From JASHPR01 sp963833885 (GTDB taxonomy: Bacteria > Actinomycetota > Actinomycetes > Streptosporangiales > Streptosporangiaceae): 64,000 bases of DNA. Below, one piece after another: positions 61,479 through 64,000 of the stretch. The DNA lies in assembly GCA_963833885.1 (NCBI GenBank), contig CAWHZU010000024.1, positions 62,001 to 126,000 of the forward strand, given 5' to 3'. Below the pieces are notes generated by a model, which saw only the letters and a program-made list of their open reading frames with translations, was not told the origin of the DNA and did not search any database. The position numbers were made by a program, and so were the translations under genes. Numbering within the stretch: the first letter of the stretch is position 1; every line of letters starts with the position of its first letter.

Positions 61479-62060
61479 TCAGCCGTAGAGTGCCTCCAGG
61501 CCGGGCTGCGGTGCGTACCTGGCGAGCTTCTCGCGCAGCCTGCTCCTGCCGCGGTGCAGGCGCGACATCACCGTGCCGATCGGCGTGCCCATCATCTCGG
61601 CGATCTCGCGGTACGGGTAGCCCTCGATGTCGGCGAGGTAGATGGCAACCCGGAAGTCCTCCGGCAGGTCGCGCAAGGCGCTCAGGACGTCGGAGTCGGC
61701 GAGCCGGTCCAGCGCCTCCGCTTCTGCGGAGCGCACCGGCGCGGACAGCCGGTCCGCGTTAACCTGCCAGTCCTCCTGGAATTCGGCGCCCGGTGCCTGT
61801 ACGGGCTCGCGCCGCCGCTTCCGGTAGCTGTTGATGAACGTGTTGGCCAGGATCCGGTGCAGCCATGCGCGCAGGTTCGTGCCCGGCCGGAACTGATGGA
61901 ACGCAACGTACGCCTTGGCGATCGTCTCCTGCACGAGGTCCTCGGCGTCGCTCGGGTTCTTGGTCATGCGGAGCGCCGCCGGGTAGAGCTGGCCCATGAA
62001 GGGCACAACGTCGTGCTCGAACACCGCCTTACGGTCCGGGGTCAGGTCCTCAGGCCTCAT
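61479..62060 (-). CDS. ECF RNA polymerase sigma factor (SigR/SigH-like)
   Basis: The 193-residue product has sigma region 2 (AALRMTKNPSDAEDLVQETIAKAYVAFHQFRPGTNLRAWLHRILANTFINSYRKRRREP) and region 4 (LPEDFRVAIYLADIEGYPYREIAEMMGTPIGTVMSRLHRGRSRLREKL). These match the SigR/SigH (ECF12) group that controls thiol-oxidative stress. In that group an RsrA-type zinc anti-sigma gene usually follows; here there is none within 367 bp. It may be constitutively active, regulated by a distant anti-sigma, or controlled by expression. Confidence 0.9.
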   Translation of the reverse strand: MRPEDLTPDRKAVFEHDVVPFMGQLYPAALRMTKNPSDAEDLVQETIAKAYVAFHQFRPGTNLRAWLHRILANTFINSYRKRRREPVQAPGAEFQEDWQVNADRLSAPVRSAEAEALDRLADSDVLSALRDLPEDFRVAIYLADIEGYPYREIAEMMGTPIGTVMSRLHRGRSRLREKLARYAPQPGLEALYG

Positions 62061-62252
62061 CGTCGCTCCGCTCCTCCGCCGGCCGTCTCGTTTGGCCAGC
62101 TCACATATGTACTCACGTAGCTGCGGGGGCAGCTGTTCACCGCGCCTGTCTCTCTATAGACGCACACGATTGCTGATGCGATGCATGATCTGCGCAACAA
62201 TGTGGTTACGCTGCGGAATCGCTCAGCCTGCGTTCAGGATTCGCCCGGCTTG

Positions 62253-63821
62253 CTATATCCAGCCGTGGTACCACATCCGCGAGAACCAGGTGGTATACGG
62301 CACCACCTGGGCGGCAAGCACCGGATACATGTAGTAGAAGTCCCACAGGACCGCCAGCAGGTAGCCGCCGGTCAGAACGGCTCCGATGGCGCGCCGCGCG
62401 GGCGCGGCACGGGCCGGCCCGATGATCAGCCCGAGGCATAGCGTGATCGCGATCACAAGGAACGGGTCGAAGACGACCGAGTAGAAGTAGAACTCGGTCC
62501 TGTGGTCGTGCAGGGCGAACCAGAACCACGGCAGCCATCCAGCGGCGATGCCCATGAGCACGGCACCCGCCCGCCAGTCCCGCCGAACCAGCCACCAGAC
62601 GATGCAGGCCAGCAGGACCGGGATCGCCAGTGACCAGATGAAGGGGGTGCCGATGGCCAGCACTTCCTGGGAGCAGTTCGGCACGCCGCAGGTCTTCGGG
62701 GTCGCGTAGTAGAACGAGACCGGCCGTGTGGTCCACAGCCACAGCCAGGTCCACGGCTGCGATTTGTACGGGTGCCCCGTCGTCAGGCCGAGGCCGAACT
62801 GGAGCATGAACTTGTTGTACTGATACAGCGAGTCGAGGGCCGAGAGCACCGGCGTGTGGTTGCCGTGCTGCGCCGCCCAGTTCCTGTCGTAGCCGTAGGG
62901 CGAAGCGAGCCAGCCGCTCCACGATGCCAGGTAGGCGGCAACCGGCACGACAGCGAACGAGACCGGCAGCCACTTCCCGTCGCGCAGCAGTGCACCCCGC
63001 CACGGCAGGGTGTACCCGGCGGCGCGGCGTGCGCCAAGGTCCCAGGCGATGGTCAGGGCCGCGAACGCGGGCAGGTACCAGATTCCGTTCCACTTGGACG
63101 CGACGGCGCAGCCCAGGCAGACGCCGGCCGCCACCCGCCACCAGCGGATGCCGAGCGCGGGGCCTGCCTCGTCCGCCGTCTCATCGGCCGCGGCCACGGC
63201 GATCCTGGCCCGGGAGCGGTCCCTGTCGACCACCAGGCAGCCGAACGCGGCGAGCACCCAGAACATCACGAAGATGTCGAGCAGCGCGGTCCGGCTCATC
63301 ACGAGCTCGAGCCCGTCCAGCGCCAGCAACAGGCCGGCCACGCAGCCGAGCATGGTTGACCTGGTCATCCGGCGCGCGATCCGGGCCGTCATCAGGATGG
63401 AGAGCGAGCCAACCACGGCGACGGAGAACCGCCAGCCGAAGGGCGTCAGCCCGAACAGCCATTCGCCCCCGGCCATGAGGATCTTGCCGAGCGGCGGGTG
63501 CACGACGAGCTCGCCGCCCTTGGCGAGGATGTCGCTCTTTCCCTGCAGCAGCAGTGCGTTCGCGTTCGACTTGTGGTTGATCTCCACGCCATGGCGCAGG
63601 ATGCCGTAGGCGTCGCCGACGTAATAGGTCTCGTCGAAGACGACGGCTTTGGGCACGCCCAGCCGGTAGAAACGCAGAAACGCACCGAAGACCGTAACCA
63701 GCAGCGGCCCTACCCAGCCCCAGACCGGGCTGCCAGGGATCGCTGGAGCCAGCTGATCCCGGAGGGCAGCAGCGCGGCTGGCCCGCTCGGCAGCCACAGG
63801 CTCGGTCTCGTATGCCGTCAT
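62253..63821 (-). CDS. Dolichyl-phosphate-mannose-protein mannosyltransferase (Pmt, GT39)
   Basis: The 522-residue product is a polytopic membrane enzyme that moves mannose from polyprenyl-phosphate-mannose to Ser/Thr of secreted proteins. The catalytic acidic pair is Asp63-Glu64 in VFDETYYVGDAYG in the first extracytoplasmic loop. VVHPPLGKILMAGGEWLFG and TGHPYKSQPWTW are further conserved blocks. About eleven membrane segments are visible. Start: ATG at 63821. The adjacent Thr/Ser-rich surface protein is a plausible O-glycosylation target, by inference. Confidence 0.92.
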   Translation of the reverse strand: MTAYETEPVAAERASRAAALRDQLAPAIPGSPVWGWVGPLLVTVFGAFLRFYRLGVPKAVVFDETYYVGDAYGILRHGVEINHKSNANALLLQGKSDILAKGGELVVHPPLGKILMAGGEWLFGLTPFGWRFSVAVVGSLSILMTARIARRMTRSTMLGCVAGLLLALDGLELVMSRTALLDIFVMFWVLAAFGCLVVDRDRSRARIAVAAADETADEAGPALGIRWWRVAAGVCLGCAVASKWNGIWYLPAFAALTIAWDLGARRAAGYTLPWRGALLRDGKWLPVSFAVVPVAAYLASWSGWLASPYGYDRNWAAQHGNHTPVLSALDSLYQYNKFMLQFGLGLTTGHPYKSQPWTWLWLWTTRPVSFYYATPKTCGVPNCSQEVLAIGTPFIWSLAIPVLLACIVWWLVRRDWRAGAVLMGIAAGWLPWFWFALHDHRTEFYFYSVVFDPFLVIAITLCLGLIIGPARAAPARRAIGAVLTGGYLLAVLWDFYYMYPVLAAQVVPYTTWFSRMWYHGWI

Positions 63822-63866
63822 TGCCTGCCATGGTAGGCGGGGGAGGGCGTTAGCGTGGGGCACGAA

Positions 63867-64000
63867 ATGGAACGAGCCAGTGAACGAGACGGCGGCGTCG
63901 GCGCCTATCGTCACGTCACGGCCGATAACGCGCCAGGCGGCCCGGATGGCGCCCAAGAACGCGGCACGGATCGGGCTCAGGAACGCGGCGCGGGCGGGAC
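63867..64000 (+). CDS. Possible N-terminus of a divergent gene, cut by the window edge
   Basis: An ATG at 63867 (GTGGGGCACGAA upstream) opens a frame to the right edge without a stop. The 44 visible residues (MERASERDGGVGAYRHV ... GGPDGAQERGTDRA) are polar and unlike any domain. In other actinomycetes the gene divergent from pmt is often the 16S rRNA methyltransferase gene rsmI; this could be a low-complexity extension of it. This is a guess from gene order only. Confidence 0.3.
   Translation, partial: MERASERDGGVGAYRHVTADNAPGGPDGAQERGTDRAQERGAGG

Overview
The window comes from a chromosome of a high-GC (roughly 70%) actinobacterium. The evidence is an HspR-type chaperone operon with HAIR-like operators, a WhiB protein, a DUF3151 gene beside purA, an actinobacterial-type protein O-mannosyltransferase, a SigR/SigH-like ECF sigma factor, and frequent GTG/TTG starts. 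A filamentous soil lineage (Streptosporangiales or Catenulispora-like) is my inference; I cannot name a species. I saw no rRNA, tRNA, CRISPR array, insertion sequence or prophage.

Layout. 1-1.7 kb: the end of a (frameshifted) ATP-grasp ligase coupled to an LLM flavin monooxygenase. 1.7-4.7 kb: a regulator-like protein and a MurA enzyme. 5-18 kb: purine/pyrimidine and central metabolism (purC, purB, purD, purA, pyrE, fbaA) interleaved with an LtrA-like membrane protein, a DUF3151 protein, an aldo/keto reductase and a NYN-domain protein with a huge disordered tail. 18-25 kb: a compact dnaK-grpE-dnaJ-hspR-clpB operon with two HAIR-like sites upstream of dnaK. 25-32 kb: two large polytopic membrane proteins, an Fe-S reductase and a TMEM175-like channel. 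32-38.5 kb: a two-component system, a collagen-like membrane protein, argS and plsX. 38.9-43 kb: a KamA-family radical SAM protein, an MFS exporter and an SDR. 43.4-47 kb: a triple-GAF histidine kinase flanked by two response regulators. 47-49.8 kb: a probable redox/stress group made of WhiB, hemerythrin and two COG4315-type proteins. 50-54.7 kb: a crotonase and a giant GT2/CDP-glycerol transferase fusion.

The most interesting part is 54.7-57.3 kb. It holds a 69-residue leader-plus-repeat peptide with a strong ribosome binding site, a membrane protein joining a PqqD-like domain to an M50-type HExGH metalloprotease, and a divergent Xre-type regulator. Two tandem TGTACG-N8-CGTACR dyads lie between the peptide and regulator genes. 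This looks like a small self-contained ribosomal-peptide system. Next to it (57.3-61.1 kb) is a probable cell-surface pair: a LysM protein with a duplicated C-terminal domain and a very long valine/threonine/alanine/proline repeat protein. An orphan ECF sigma factor and a Pmt mannosyltransferase close the window.

Four reading frames are broken by apparent single-base shifts (ATP-grasp, purD, a histidine kinase, the repeat protein). Because purD is a housekeeping gene and its two halves are otherwise intact, sequencing or assembly error is the simplest explanation.
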